Positions 54,471-62,770 of a stretch of DNA of 64,000 bases are shown in pieces (the first letter of the stretch is position 1; each line of letters begins with the position of its first letter). The stretch is from contig UQLU01000001.1 of NCBI GenBank assembly GCA_900542065.1, positions 62,001 to 126,000 on the forward strand, in the 5' to 3' direction. The position numbers and the translations under genes were made by a program. This DNA comes from an uncultured Eggerthella sp. GTDB lineage: Bacteria; Actinomycetota; Coriobacteriia; Coriobacteriales; Eggerthellaceae. The notes beneath the pieces are model-generated. The model saw only the letters and a program-made list of their open reading frames with translations. It was not told where the DNA came from and did no database searches.

Positions 54471-55373
54471 TTACTTTATATGCGACTCTGCTGATTTAAT
54501 TTCACTTTGTTGTAGGCGTTTGGTTGCGAATTCAAAAAAGTGTCGAGCGGCTGGTGCGCAGGTGGATTTATCGGGAATGGCTATACCTACAAGAATTGAT
54601 TCAGAAGGTTCAATGGGGATTTTACTAACTTTAAAGTCGTATTTCTCCGTTGAAAGACTATTGGTAATAGTTATGCCCATGCCTGCTTCTATCATGCCTA
54701 ACGTTGCGGCGGTTTCAATTGTTTCGTAGGCGATTCTTGGATGCAAATCGTGACGAGATAAAACGCCGAGTGTATCAATATCTTGACCCTTGCCAGGCAT
54801 AATAAAATCTTCGTTGCTACATTGCTTTAAGGGGTAGCATTCGTTTTGTGCTAGTGGGTGGTTCGCTGGCAATACAGCAATCATGGGGTCGTAGGCTAAG
54901 GGAATCCAATCGTAAGTTGTACTTGGGTCATAACTCATAAAGCCAAAATCGGCTTCTTTATTGTCGAGCCATTCAGATATTTCTTGGTGAATACCTTCCA
55001 TCACTCGAATTTCAATTCCTGGATAAAGTTCTCGAAATTCTTTAAGTACCTTGGGGAGCCAATGAGATGCAACACTGGGATAGGATCCAATGGTGACACT
55101 ACCGATGGATAACCCCTTAAGTTCTGAGCTCATTTGAAACAGTCGGTCTTCTTCTTGGATGATGGCTCGAGCAATAGGCAGAATGCGCTTTCCGTTATTG
55201 GTTAGTTCTACTCCAGTACGTGTACGTTCAAGTACAGCAAACCCGACATCTTTTTCTAAGGCGGATATTAACTGACTTACTCCTGAAGGAGTATAGGCAA
55301 GATCTTTCGCTGCTTTGGAAAAGCTTCCTAGTTCAACTGCTTTTAAAAGGGCGCGGTAGCGTGATGTTTCCAT
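54471..55373 (-). CDS. LysR-type transcriptional regulator
   Basis: 300 residues. The winged HTH is N-terminal (RYRALLKAVELGSFSKAAKDLAYTPSGVSQLISALEKDVG), followed by the periplasmic-binding-protein-like effector domain (SIGSVTIGSYPSVASHWLPKVLKEF). ATG after AGGA. It is divergent from a DMT transporter across a 410-bp gap, the usual arrangement for a regulator and its target. The effector is unknown. Confidence 0.93.
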   Translation of the reverse strand: METSRYRALLKAVELGSFSKAAKDLAYTPSGVSQLISALEKDVGFAVLERTRTGVELTNNGKRILPIARAIIQEEDRLFQMSSELKGLSIGSVTIGSYPSVASHWLPKVLKEFRELYPGIEIRVMEGIHQEISEWLDNKEADFGFMSYDPSTTYDWIPLAYDPMIAVLPANHPLAQNECYPLKQCSNEDFIMPGKGQDIDTLGVLSRHDLHPRIAYETIETAATLGMIEAGMGITITNSLSTEKYDFKVSKIPIEPSESILVGIAIPDKSTCAPAARHFFEFATKRLQQSEIKSAESHIK

Positions 55374-55690
55374 TGAGGTAGTCCTAAAAGGTAGAAATTA
55401 TTTGTGTTTGTAATACCGTTTTGCCGGTGGGGCGTAATTGCTTTTTGAGCTTTCTGATGCGCTTTAAGTAAAACTTAATACATACTTAATATATTATGGT
55501 TTTACTAATCATTCAATTCCCTTTATAACGTAAATAGCACATTTCAAGATTCTTTTATGGGGCAACGCAAAGTGCTTAATGAACTCTGTAGACGGTATGT
55601 ACTGTTAAGAAGCACTTTGTGCATAAAAGGCTATCGGATTTATGTGGCGTATCAGGGTGATGCAGGGCAGAGAGCGGATTCCTGATAAGA
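55374..55690 (+). ncRNA. Candidate structured leader RNA before the DMT transporter
   Basis: A 410-bp gap without a gene. It holds a 9-bp perfect stem AAAGTGCTT (55569-55577) / AAGCACTTT (55610-55618) and a second stem TATCAGG / CCTGATA around 55648-55685. An intrinsic terminator then lies just before the transporter. Stem, stem, terminator, gene is the layout of a riboswitch or attenuator. I could not match it to guanidine, fluoride, ZTP, preQ1, T-box or other classes I know. Its start is not defined. Confidence 0.4.
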
Positions 55691-55726
55691 AATTCCTCGC
55701 CGTTATTACGGTGAGGAATTCTTTTT
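55691..55726 (+). terminator. Leader terminator before the DMT transporter
   Basis: AATTCCTCGCCG (55691-55702) pairs with CGGTGAGGAATT (55709-55720) with one G-T wobble, then CTTTTT. It is 58 bp before the TTG start, and no gene precedes it on this strand for a kilobase. Confidence 0.85.
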
Positions 55727-55783
55727 ACTGAGTTGGTTTTGTAAGTAATTCAGAGTGTAAAATCCAAGCAGAAAGAGAAGCTG

Positions 55784-56743
55784 TTGAAACTGTCGATAAC
55801 AATTGATTGGCGTATTTTTGCTCCAGCTTTAGTAATTGTTGCTGGAATCTGCTGGGGCTTAATTGGATTGTTCTCAAATTATCTTTCTGCGGCAGGATTA
55901 CGCCCTGAACAGATTACCGTTATTCGCTGTGTTCTTGCATGTTTTGCTATAGGAGGTTATCTCCTGATTTTCAAACGAGGTGCATTCAAGGTTCGAGTTA
56001 AGCATCTTTGGATTTTCTTGGGAACTGGTGTTCTCAGTATCGCATTTTATAATGTTTGTTACTTCGCTTGCATTAACATGTGCGGTTTATCGTTTGCAGC
56101 AATTCTTTTATATACTGCGCCTTGTTTTGTAGTGTTATTGTCAGCGGTGTTTTTCAAAGAACGTCTCACTCGTCAACGTGGATTCGCGCTCATCATTGCT
56201 TTTGTGGGGTGTCTGTTAGTTGTGGGAGTTGGTTCAGGTCAGGCGTCTCTTTCAGGATTGGGTATTCTTGTTGGCCTAGCATCGGGTGTTGGCTATGCCT
56301 TGTATTCAATTTTTGCTCGAGTTGCTCTTAAACACTATGAAGCGCCTACGGTAATGTTCTATACGTTTTTGTTTGCTTCTTTGGCACTGTTGCCATTTTC
56401 TGAACCGATTAACATTGTATCCCTTGCGCTTGATTCGGCTTCTGTATTTGAAGTAATGATTGCCCTTGCGCTGATATCTACGGTCACACCGTTTGCATGC
56501 TATACCACAGGATTGGCGCATATGGAAACAGGTAAGGCTTCCATTATGGCCTTTGTTGAACCCATGGTTTCATTATTGCTAGGGGTTATGGTTTTTGGGG
56601 AAGTACTAACGCTTCAAAACATGATTGGGGTAATAGGTATTCTTGGCGCAGTAGTTTTGCTTAATCTTCCTGAAAACGCACTGCATAAATTCGTTTCAAA
56701 AAAATCTGGCAAGGTGCGTAAATTTGCTGGTGTAAAGCATTGA
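55784..56743 (+). CDS. EamA/DMT-family transporter
   Basis: 319 residues with ten membrane helices in two EamA repeats. The first starts PALVIVAGICWGLIGLFSNYLSAAGL, and the second is GLASGVGYALYSIFARVAL to the final AFVEPMVSLLLGVMVFGEVL. The family exports amino acids, nucleosides or other metabolites. TTG start with AGAGAAG upstream. It lies behind a structured leader with a terminator and divergent from a LysR gene, so two layers of control are possible. Confidence 0.88.
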   Translation: MKLSITIDWRIFAPALVIVAGICWGLIGLFSNYLSAAGLRPEQITVIRCVLACFAIGGYLLIFKRGAFKVRVKHLWIFLGTGVLSIAFYNVCYFACINMCGLSFAAILLYTAPCFVVLLSAVFFKERLTRQRGFALIIAFVGCLLVVGVGSGQASLSGLGILVGLASGVGYALYSIFARVALKHYEAPTVMFYTFLFASLALLPFSEPINIVSLALDSASVFEVMIALALISTVTPFACYTTGLAHMETGKASIMAFVEPMVSLLLGVMVFGEVLTLQNMIGVIGILGAVVLLNLPENALHKFVSKKSGKVRKFAGVKH

Positions 56744-56832
56744 TCAACCCGATATCAGTCTTGGCTTGCTATACTGCTTTCTAGTTTGTTAACGCTTAGA
56801 TATGCGAATACTGGTTAAGGAGAGACTGGTAA

Positions 56833-58518
56833 ATGGATTGCCGTTCTTTATATGATCTTTGGTGTGAAAAAGTTTCCGATTCAGAATTGCGCTTAGATTT
56901 GGGTTCTATGGCGCATGATGATGCGGCAATTGAAGACGCATTTTATCGTTCATTGGAATTTGGTACCGCAGGCTTACGCGGTGTTTTAGGTGCGGGAACT
57001 AACCGTATGAATATTTATACAGTCGGTCAAGCAACTCAGGGTATTGCTAATTACATTATTGGTAAGGCTGCTGACGAAGAGCTTGGTACGGTAGCCATTT
57101 GTTATGATTCTCGAATCAATTCTGAATTGTTTGCTCATACAGCAGCAAGCGTTTTAGCGGCAAATGGTATTACTTCTTTTGTCTATCCTCGTTTAGAGCC
57201 AACTCCTGCTTTATCTTTCGCAACGCGTTATTTGGGTTGTGCTATGGGCATTAATGTGACCGCAAGTCATAACCCGAGCCAATATAACGGTTATAAAGCT
57301 TATGGTCCTGATGGGTGTCAGATTGCATCTGATATGGCAGATGCAATTACACAGTGCATTGCGGACGTGGATATTTTTGCCGATGTTAAAACCATGCCTT
57401 TCGAACAAGCTCAAGAGCAGGGTCTTATCAAAATGATTGGTGAAGATGTTCTTGATGCATATTTGGATTCGGTTTATGAGCAGCATATTCCTCAAAGCAA
57501 TGATGATCCATTGCGTGTTGTATACACGCCCCTTAATGGTACGGGTCTAGAATGCGTTACTCGTATTCTAGAACGAATTGGCGTTAATGATATTCATGTT
57601 GTTGAAGAACAAGCTCAGCCAGATGGTAATTTTCCTACCTGTCCTTATCCAAACCCAGAGAATCGTGATGCACTTGAGCGTGGCATAGCGTTGTGCGAAG
57701 AAGTTCATCCTGATTTATTGCTTGCTACTGATCCTGATGCTGATCGTGTCGGTATTGCGGTTAAGCATGGTGAAGAATATAAGCTGTTAAGCGGTAATGA
57801 AGTAGGTGTTTTGCTTCTCGACTTTATTTGTCGCAGTCGTATTGCTGCAGGCACTATGCCTAAAAATCCAGTGGCTGTTACCACCATTGTTTCTTCGAGT
57901 ATGGTAGATCCAATTGCCCAACATTATGGAGTAGAAGTTCGTCGTGTTCTTACGGGCTTTAAATATATCGGTGGTGTTATCGCTGAATTAGAGAACGATA
58001 ATCGCAGTGATGATTTCATCTTTGGATTCGAAGAAAGCTATGGTTATTTAGCAGGTACACATGCGCGCGATAAAGATGCGATTGTTGCCTCTATGCTTAT
58101 TTGCCAAATGGCTCGATATTATCGTGGTCTAGGCAAAAACCTTTTCGAAGCTATGCAAGATTTGTATGACGAATATGGTTTCTATCACAACCGTACGCTT
58201 TCATTTACTTTTGAAGGTGCTGACGGTGCTCGTCAAATGACTGAGCTTATGCAAGATTTGCGTATGCATCCTATGCCTTCCATTGCTAATTTGTATGTTC
58301 ATCAATATATCGACTATGAACTTGGAGTTAACGGGTTGCCGTCTGCTGATGTTATTCAATTCGACATGGATGATGGTAATAAGGTTATTGTGCGTCCAAG
58401 TGGAACCGAGCCTAAAGTAAAGGTGTATGTCTTTACGGTCGCAGATACGGAAAATCAAGCTCAATCTATCGATGCTCATATTGCTGCAGAAATGACGACA
58501 TATATTAAGAAATTCTAA
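56833..58518 (+). CDS. Phosphoglucomutase/phosphomannomutase
   Basis: A cytosolic phosphohexomutase of 561 residues. FGTAGLRGVLGAGTNRMN opens domain 1, the phosphoserine loop is TASHNPSQYNGYKAYG, the metal loop is DPDADRVGIA, the sugar loop is GFEESYGYL, and the phosphate-binding loop is RPSGTEPKVKVY. Closest in plan to PgcA-type alpha-phosphoglucomutases. AAGGAG precedes the ATG. Two small membrane-protein genes follow closely and may be cotranscribed. Confidence 0.94.
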   Translation: MDCRSLYDLWCEKVSDSELRLDLGSMAHDDAAIEDAFYRSLEFGTAGLRGVLGAGTNRMNIYTVGQATQGIANYIIGKAADEELGTVAICYDSRINSELFAHTAASVLAANGITSFVYPRLEPTPALSFATRYLGCAMGINVTASHNPSQYNGYKAYGPDGCQIASDMADAITQCIADVDIFADVKTMPFEQAQEQGLIKMIGEDVLDAYLDSVYEQHIPQSNDDPLRVVYTPLNGTGLECVTRILERIGVNDIHVVEEQAQPDGNFPTCPYPNPENRDALERGIALCEEVHPDLLLATDPDADRVGIAVKHGEEYKLLSGNEVGVLLLDFICRSRIAAGTMPKNPVAVTTIVSSSMVDPIAQHYGVEVRRVLTGFKYIGGVIAELENDNRSDDFIFGFEESYGYLAGTHARDKDAIVASMLICQMARYYRGLGKNLFEAMQDLYDEYGFYHNRTLSFTFEGADGARQMTELMQDLRMHPMPSIANLYVHQYIDYELGVNGLPSADVIQFDMDDGNKVIVRPSGTEPKVKVYVFTVADTENQAQSIDAHIAAEMTTYIKKF

Positions 58519-58530
58519 TGAGTGATAGTT

Positions 58531-58956
58531 ATGGCTGATTCTTCCAATAACCAATCTTATTCATTGATTAGCGTTGAAAAAGCTAAAAAACGCTCTTTTG
58601 AGGATCCGATGCCAGCTTCTGTAGGTATCGATACTTCTGCTGTGGCGTCTTCTTCGGAGAAAGAGAACAGCGTATCTAGGGCTAGTCAATCTTCAGCTGA
58701 GTTGACTTCTCCAGATGCGCAAGAAGTTTCGGAGCCTTTAGATGTGCAAGAGGCTTCGAAACCGCGTGCTGCGCAGAAACCTTCAAACTCTCCCGAGGCA
58801 AAAAAATTCGCTTCTTCGGAAGAGAGCGCGCTCGACAATTTAACGGAAGAAGATTTGCAAGGAAGTGCTCCTTTAGAGAATATGCATAAGATTATTCTTG
58901 TCGTATTAATTCTTGCCTTGATTGTTTTCGGCGTTTATTTCTTTGTGTTTATGTAA
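58531..58956 (+). CDS. Tail-anchored low-complexity protein, unknown function
   Basis: 141 residues. The first 115 are Ser/Ala/Glu/Pro-rich and probably disordered (repeated VQEASKP-type segments). A single membrane helix is at the very C-terminus (IILVVLILALIVFGVYFFVFM). It lacks a signal peptide, so most of the protein would be cytosolic and tail-anchored. I use the ATG at 58531; a GTG at 58522 is an alternative. It lies 12 nt after the mutase. No family recognised. Confidence 0.6.
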   Translation: MADSSNNQSYSLISVEKAKKRSFEDPMPASVGIDTSAVASSSEKENSVSRASQSSAELTSPDAQEVSEPLDVQEASKPRAAQKPSNSPEAKKFASSEESALDNLTEEDLQGSAPLENMHKIILVVLILALIVFGVYFFVFM

Positions 58957-58972
58957 TATCAGGTAGGCTGCC

Positions 58973-59734
58973 ATGCAGAATTTAGAGATTGATCCCAAAT
59001 CTAAAAAAGGAATTAAAGGATTAGTTATCTTTGCGGTAATTATGGCTTTGTTTGCCTTGGCTTTAGTTGTTGGTTTGGTGCTAAATTCTCAGTCCAGTCT
59101 ATATAGTTTTGCTGCTCAGGAAGATCCACAAGATCAAAATACTGAATCTAATGAACCTTTAATCTCTTCACCGACCACTCAGGTCATTGACTTAGTTTCT
59201 CTTATGGGTCTGTCGCAGGATAAGGCTCTCGAACAAATTGGCCACGGAGCCTCTGTTCAAGACCAAGAAACGTTGAGCTCTCTTGGGTTTAGCAATGAGG
59301 TTGTAGTTGTTTTAGAAGATGAAAAGGGCGATCGCTACTCTGGTACACCTACGGTAACGCTAGGCTTTGATTCTGATGGTAAAGTTGCTGCTGCCTCCTA
59401 TGAGGCGCCAACTTCTTTGTTGGGCTATGGCGATGTCGCTTTCGCGCCAGCTGTTAAACAGTTTCATATTGTTGAATTCATTTTAGGTAAAGTTGGGTTA
59501 ACGGAAATTGAAATAGGTGGCGTTAAATTGCCCGATTCGTCCGAATATTCCAGCTATGAATCTGATAGAAAAACCTTATCGAGAGAGCATTATTCCTTTA
59601 CGGGTAAAACCAAGCAAGATGATCAAGATTATTCTTGGGAGGTAACGCTTGATTATGATTATTCGGTTGCTAATGAGGAATCAAACTTAGCATATACGAT
59701 TAAACGCATTAGCGTAGCTATCATGAAAGCGTAG
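58973..59734 (+). CDS. Membrane-anchored extracellular protein, unknown function
   Basis: 253 residues. A basic N-terminus (KSKKGIKG) and one membrane helix (about 16-38) are followed by an acidic linker. A 190-residue extracellular domain with alternating strands follows (VVVLEDEKGDRYSGTPTVTLGFDSDGKV; YEAPTSLLGYGDVAF). There is no lipobox. It lies 16 nt after the tail-anchored gene, with AGGTAGG upstream. The two look like an operon downstream of the mutase. No family recognised. Confidence 0.65.
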   Translation: MQNLEIDPKSKKGIKGLVIFAVIMALFALALVVGLVLNSQSSLYSFAAQEDPQDQNTESNEPLISSPTTQVIDLVSLMGLSQDKALEQIGHGASVQDQETLSSLGFSNEVVVVLEDEKGDRYSGTPTVTLGFDSDGKVAAASYEAPTSLLGYGDVAFAPAVKQFHIVEFILGKVGLTEIEIGGVKLPDSSEYSSYESDRKTLSREHYSFTGKTKQDDQDYSWEVTLDYDYSVANEESNLAYTIKRISVAIMKA

Positions 59735-59765
59735 ATTTACTTCTGCCTGAAAAATACTGATAGTG

Positions 59766-59784
59766 CATTAGCTGTCAGCTAATG
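59766..59784. promoter_or_regulatory. 19-bp palindrome before the Ltp-like gene
   Basis: CATTAGCTG-T-CAGCTAATG is a perfect palindrome with a single central base, too tight for an efficient RNA hairpin, so better as a protein operator. A second inverted repeat, ACGTAGTGC (59816-59824) with GCACTGCGT (59829-59837), lies between it and the gene. Confidence 0.5.
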
Positions 59785-59866
59785 AAACGAAAATCCTTTT
59801 CTTCTACTTTTATTAACGTAGTGCGCAGGCACTGCGTCTGTTTAAACGTTTGAAGAAAGGATTTTG

Positions 59867-60424
59867 ATGATGAATCCCCAACAACCCAATCAGCAACCTA
59901 ATAATAATTTCGTTCAAACGCCTCCTAAGAAAAAGTCGATTTTTAAACGATGGTGGTTTTGGCTGATTGTAGTTGTATTGGTAATTGGTATAGCAGGAGG
60001 AGCTTCGGGTGGAGGCTCGAATTCGACTTCTACTACTGCAACAGATTCAGCAAATACTACAGAAGTTACCGAAACAACCGATTCGACGCCAAAAGAAGAA
60101 GCTAAAGAGGCGGAACCTGATGTTCCAACCGAATATAAGAATGCTCTTATTAAAGCTCAGCAGTATAGCGATACTATGTACATGTCTAAGGCTGGTTTGT
60201 ATGATCAGCTCACTTCTGAGTATGGAGAACAATTCTCTGAGGAAGCCGCTGAATACGCTATAGACAATGTGCAGGCTGACTGGAAAGCAAACGCTTTAGA
60301 AAAAGCAAAGCAATATGAAGAGCAAATGAGCATGTCGCCTTCTGCGATTCATGATCAATTAACTTCTGATTATGGTGAGCAATTTACTGAAGAAGAAGCT
60401 GATTATGCGATTGAAAATCTTTAG
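59867..60424 (+). CDS. Membrane-anchored Ltp-like protein with two surface-exposed repeats
   Basis: 185 residues. An Asn/Gln/Pro-rich start is followed by a KKK-flanked membrane helix (about 32-50, WWFWLIVVVLVIGIAGG) and a Thr-rich linker. Two copies of a 45-residue helical repeat follow (ALIKAQQYSDTMYMSKAGLY..., ALEKAKQYEEQMSMSPSAIH..., both ending YGEQF-EE-A-YAI-N). The repeat matches the Ltp/host cell surface-exposed lipoprotein domain. A phage-encoded Ltp blocks DNA injection by other phages. It lacks a lipobox Cys. AAAGGA precedes ATGATG; either Met may be used. Confidence 0.75.
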   Translation: MMNPQQPNQQPNNNFVQTPPKKKSIFKRWWFWLIVVVLVIGIAGGASGGGSNSTSTTATDSANTTEVTETTDSTPKEEAKEAEPDVPTEYKNALIKAQQYSDTMYMSKAGLYDQLTSEYGEQFSEEAAEYAIDNVQADWKANALEKAKQYEEQMSMSPSAIHDQLTSDYGEQFTEEEADYAIENL

Positions 60425-60552
60425 GCTAAGCAATGCTTGGAGGGAGAAACTCTAATCGGAGCAAGCATAAGCTTGACTTATCTTTGTCGGGTTCTCGCAT
60501 ACAATATATTTTGAGAAAACGTAAACATGGAATTTACCGTAGGAAGAAACGT

Positions 60553-60972
60553 ATGGAAGAACCCCTAACAGAAGAATTACTTGATGAATTGCTCGCTTCA
60601 CCTAGTCCTACTTCATTCATTGCGAAAAATGAGGTAGGGAAACGCAGTCTTGCTGAATATCTTCAAGAACTTCTAGAAAAGAAAGGGCTTAAACGTTCAG
60701 AAGTGGTTAAAGCAGCGGGCCTTAATGAAACGTTTGGATACCAGATTTTTACTGGACAGCGTAAAGCCAAGCGTGACAAAATTTTGCAACTCGCCCTTGC
60801 AATGCATTTAAGCCTTAAAGAAACCGATAGGCTTCTTCAGGCTGGAGGAGTAAACGAGCTCTATTGCAAGAACAGACGTGATGCTATTATCATTTTCTCT
60901 ATTGATAAGGGTTATTCGCTTCAGAAGACCGATGAGGAACTTTATCGTTTTGGCGAGGATACTATTTGCTAG
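60553..60972 (+). CDS. XRE-type HTH protein paired with a protein kinase
   Basis: 139 residues. The HTH is central (SLAEYLQELLEKKGLKRSEVVKAAGLNETFGYQIFTGQRKAKRDKI in short runs). A conserved C-terminal module follows (NRRDAIIIFSIDKGYSLQKTDEELYRFGED) that may bind the partner. The ATG at 60553 has AGGAAG upstream; an earlier in-frame start at 60433 would add 40 basic residues. Its stop abuts the kinase start (TAGATG), which indicates strict translational coupling. Phosphorylation by the kinase is inferred. Confidence 0.8.
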   Translation: MEEPLTEELLDELLASPSPTSFIAKNEVGKRSLAEYLQELLEKKGLKRSEVVKAAGLNETFGYQIFTGQRKAKRDKILQLALAMHLSLKETDRLLQAGGVNELYCKNRRDAIIIFSIDKGYSLQKTDEELYRFGEDTIC

Positions 60973-62460
60973 ATGCCGTTAGTGCGTGAATTACATACTG
61001 ATCAAGATTGCTATGATCAAAAAGAAACCAATTCTTACGATCGGGAATCTATTAAACCTAACCCTGCGTCTTCAAAGGCGCAGGGTTTTTCTGCTTTGCA
61101 TACTGATGATGAATTGACGCAGCTTGTTAGACGCGTTGATCATGACAACGAGTATGCAATTGATAGGGTATTAAAGAAATCTGATTTTGAAGAAACCCAG
61201 CTCGTATATAAGCGTGAATCTGATGGTAAAAAAACTGGTCCTTTTATTCGTAAATATCTAAACGTCGAGGCGGGCGTTGGCTCTGCCTATGAAAAGATAT
61301 TCAATCTTCAACGTAGTGGCGTTCCTTTTGTTTACTTTCCAATGATTTATGAGTGCTATTTTCTGCACAATACTCTCATTGTGGTAATGGAATACATCCA
61401 AGGTGAGACCTTGCAAGAAGTGGTGTATCGCTGCGATCCTTCGGTTGAACTTGCAATTGAAGTATTTCCGAAATTATGTAGTGCGGTACAAGAGCTACAT
61501 GAGAAATTTAACCCACCGCTTATTCATCGTGATTTAAAACCTGCAAATATCATTATGTCGTTCAATAGATTGACGTTGATTGATTTTGGTATTGCTCGAG
61601 AATATCGTGATGGACTTGATAAAGACACAGTTCGTTTTGGTACGCGTGAGTATGCTCCTCCTGAACAATTTGGTTACGGCCAGACCGATATTCGCAGTGA
61701 TGTGTATGCTCTTGGGATGCTTTTGTACTACTGTTTAACCGAAGAAACTGCCGATGTTTTTGTTCGCAAGAATAAATTTGCTAATTCTGCAATCCCTGAA
61801 GAATTGCGTTGCATTATTGAAAAGGCTTGCGCTTTTGATCCTCAGGATAGGTATGCAAGTGTATCGGAGCTAGAGGTTGAATTTACTCAAGCTTGCCATC
61901 TTCTTTATCTAAATCACTCAGCAGTACCATCAGGTGCTCCTGTTTATCTTCCGAATAAGCAGTTCCCTCCACCTAGTGGTGATCCGATTTATCCTATGGG
62001 AAAGAGTAATACTGGACCTATCACTTCAAGTGGAGTTGTGCATCGAGGGATCAGTGCGTTCGGTAAAACGTTTCAAGATGTGCTTACCAAGGTACAAGAC
62101 GCTTTCGCTTCTATTCCTTTGTGGGTAGGTGTGATTTGGAATATTTTCTTAGTTTTGTTTCTTGCGCTTGGTATAGCTGGATGCATATCTGCAATGCTAG
62201 ATCCTGCTGGTTCGGGCTTAGAGGCATATCCTTTTTGGTATAGAGCTTATGGTTGTATGGGCTTTGTCGGCATAAGTTGGATGTCGATTACCTATGTCTT
62301 ATCCGACAAGCGATTGCTTTTTAGGAAGTTACCTAGGACAAAAAGGTTTTCTTTTATGATGCGAGTTCTCATTTTTGCTATCGGAATCCCTTGTGCTTTA
62401 GCGCTCGTATTTGTATTTTTAACTTTGCTGATAATGCCGCCAGTAGTTACCTGGTCGTAG
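60973..62460 (+). CDS. Membrane-bound Ser/Thr protein kinase
   Basis: 495 residues. Kinase core with catalytic HRDLKPANIIM (about 185), LIDFGIARE, activation segment GTREYAPPEQFGYGQTDIRSDVYALGML. The N-lobe lacks a GxGxxG loop; the likely beta-3 Lys is in FIRKYLNVE. A Pro/Ser linker leads to three C-terminal membrane helices (about 382-405, 418-440, 463-490), with no PASTA domains, unlike PknB. It immediately follows the HTH gene. It may sense an envelope signal and act on the HTH protein (inference). Confidence 0.86.
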   Translation: MPLVRELHTDQDCYDQKETNSYDRESIKPNPASSKAQGFSALHTDDELTQLVRRVDHDNEYAIDRVLKKSDFEETQLVYKRESDGKKTGPFIRKYLNVEAGVGSAYEKIFNLQRSGVPFVYFPMIYECYFLHNTLIVVMEYIQGETLQEVVYRCDPSVELAIEVFPKLCSAVQELHEKFNPPLIHRDLKPANIIMSFNRLTLIDFGIAREYRDGLDKDTVRFGTREYAPPEQFGYGQTDIRSDVYALGMLLYYCLTEETADVFVRKNKFANSAIPEELRCIIEKACAFDPQDRYASVSELEVEFTQACHLLYLNHSAVPSGAPVYLPNKQFPPPSGDPIYPMGKSNTGPITSSGVVHRGISAFGKTFQDVLTKVQDAFASIPLWVGVIWNIFLVLFLALGIAGCISAMLDPAGSGLEAYPFWYRAYGCMGFVGISWMSITYVLSDKRLLFRKLPRTKRFSFMMRVLIFAIGIPCALALVFVFLTLLIMPPVVTWS

Positions 62461-62540
62461 GGTTGTCTGAGAGAGTTTGGCTTAATGTATGCCTGGCTAG
62501 ATGAAAACTCTATTTTCAATAAAAAATTTTGTGAACATCC

Positions 62541-62568
62541 TTTACAGCGTTAAAGAGAATGGTATTAT
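62541..62568 (+). promoter_or_regulatory. Promoter of infC-rpmI-rplT
   Basis: TTTACA (62541-62546), 16-bp spacer, extended -10 TGGTATTAT (core 62563-62568). The predicted start near 62575 leaves a leader of about 195 nt. Confidence 0.6.
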
Positions 62569-62574
62569 ATACAA

Positions 62575-62770
62575 GCTGTTTTCAAGAGAAGCGTATAGCT
62601 TCCACCTGGTTCGGCGCATGATTGCTGCTGATGGGTTATATGAATAAGTTCTCGATAATTCGAGTATTCGTGTGGCCTGCAATCGTGTGATGTGCAGGTT
62701 TTTTTATGCAGCAGGTTATTTGAGTTTGTGCATGGTAGCACCGGATCGATGAAAGAAGGAGGTGGGCACC
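62575..62770 (+). promoter_or_regulatory. infC leader with attenuator
   Basis: After a small hairpin CTCGA-TAAT-TCGAG (62651-62664), CCTGCA (62676-62681) pairs with TGCAGG (62693-62698) with inner ATC/GAT pairs, followed by seven T (62699-62705). This terminator precedes the first gene of the operon, as in leaders where ribosomal protein L20 or translation factor levels feed back. A second GCAGG downstream (62711) could pair alternatively with the CCTGC arm. Confidence 0.65.

Noticed and set aside
60433..60552. A longer start for the HTH protein adding 40 basic residues.
   Set aside because: The added segment is low-complexity and starts 9 nt after the previous stop; the ATG at 60553 has a ribosome site and begins the conserved part.
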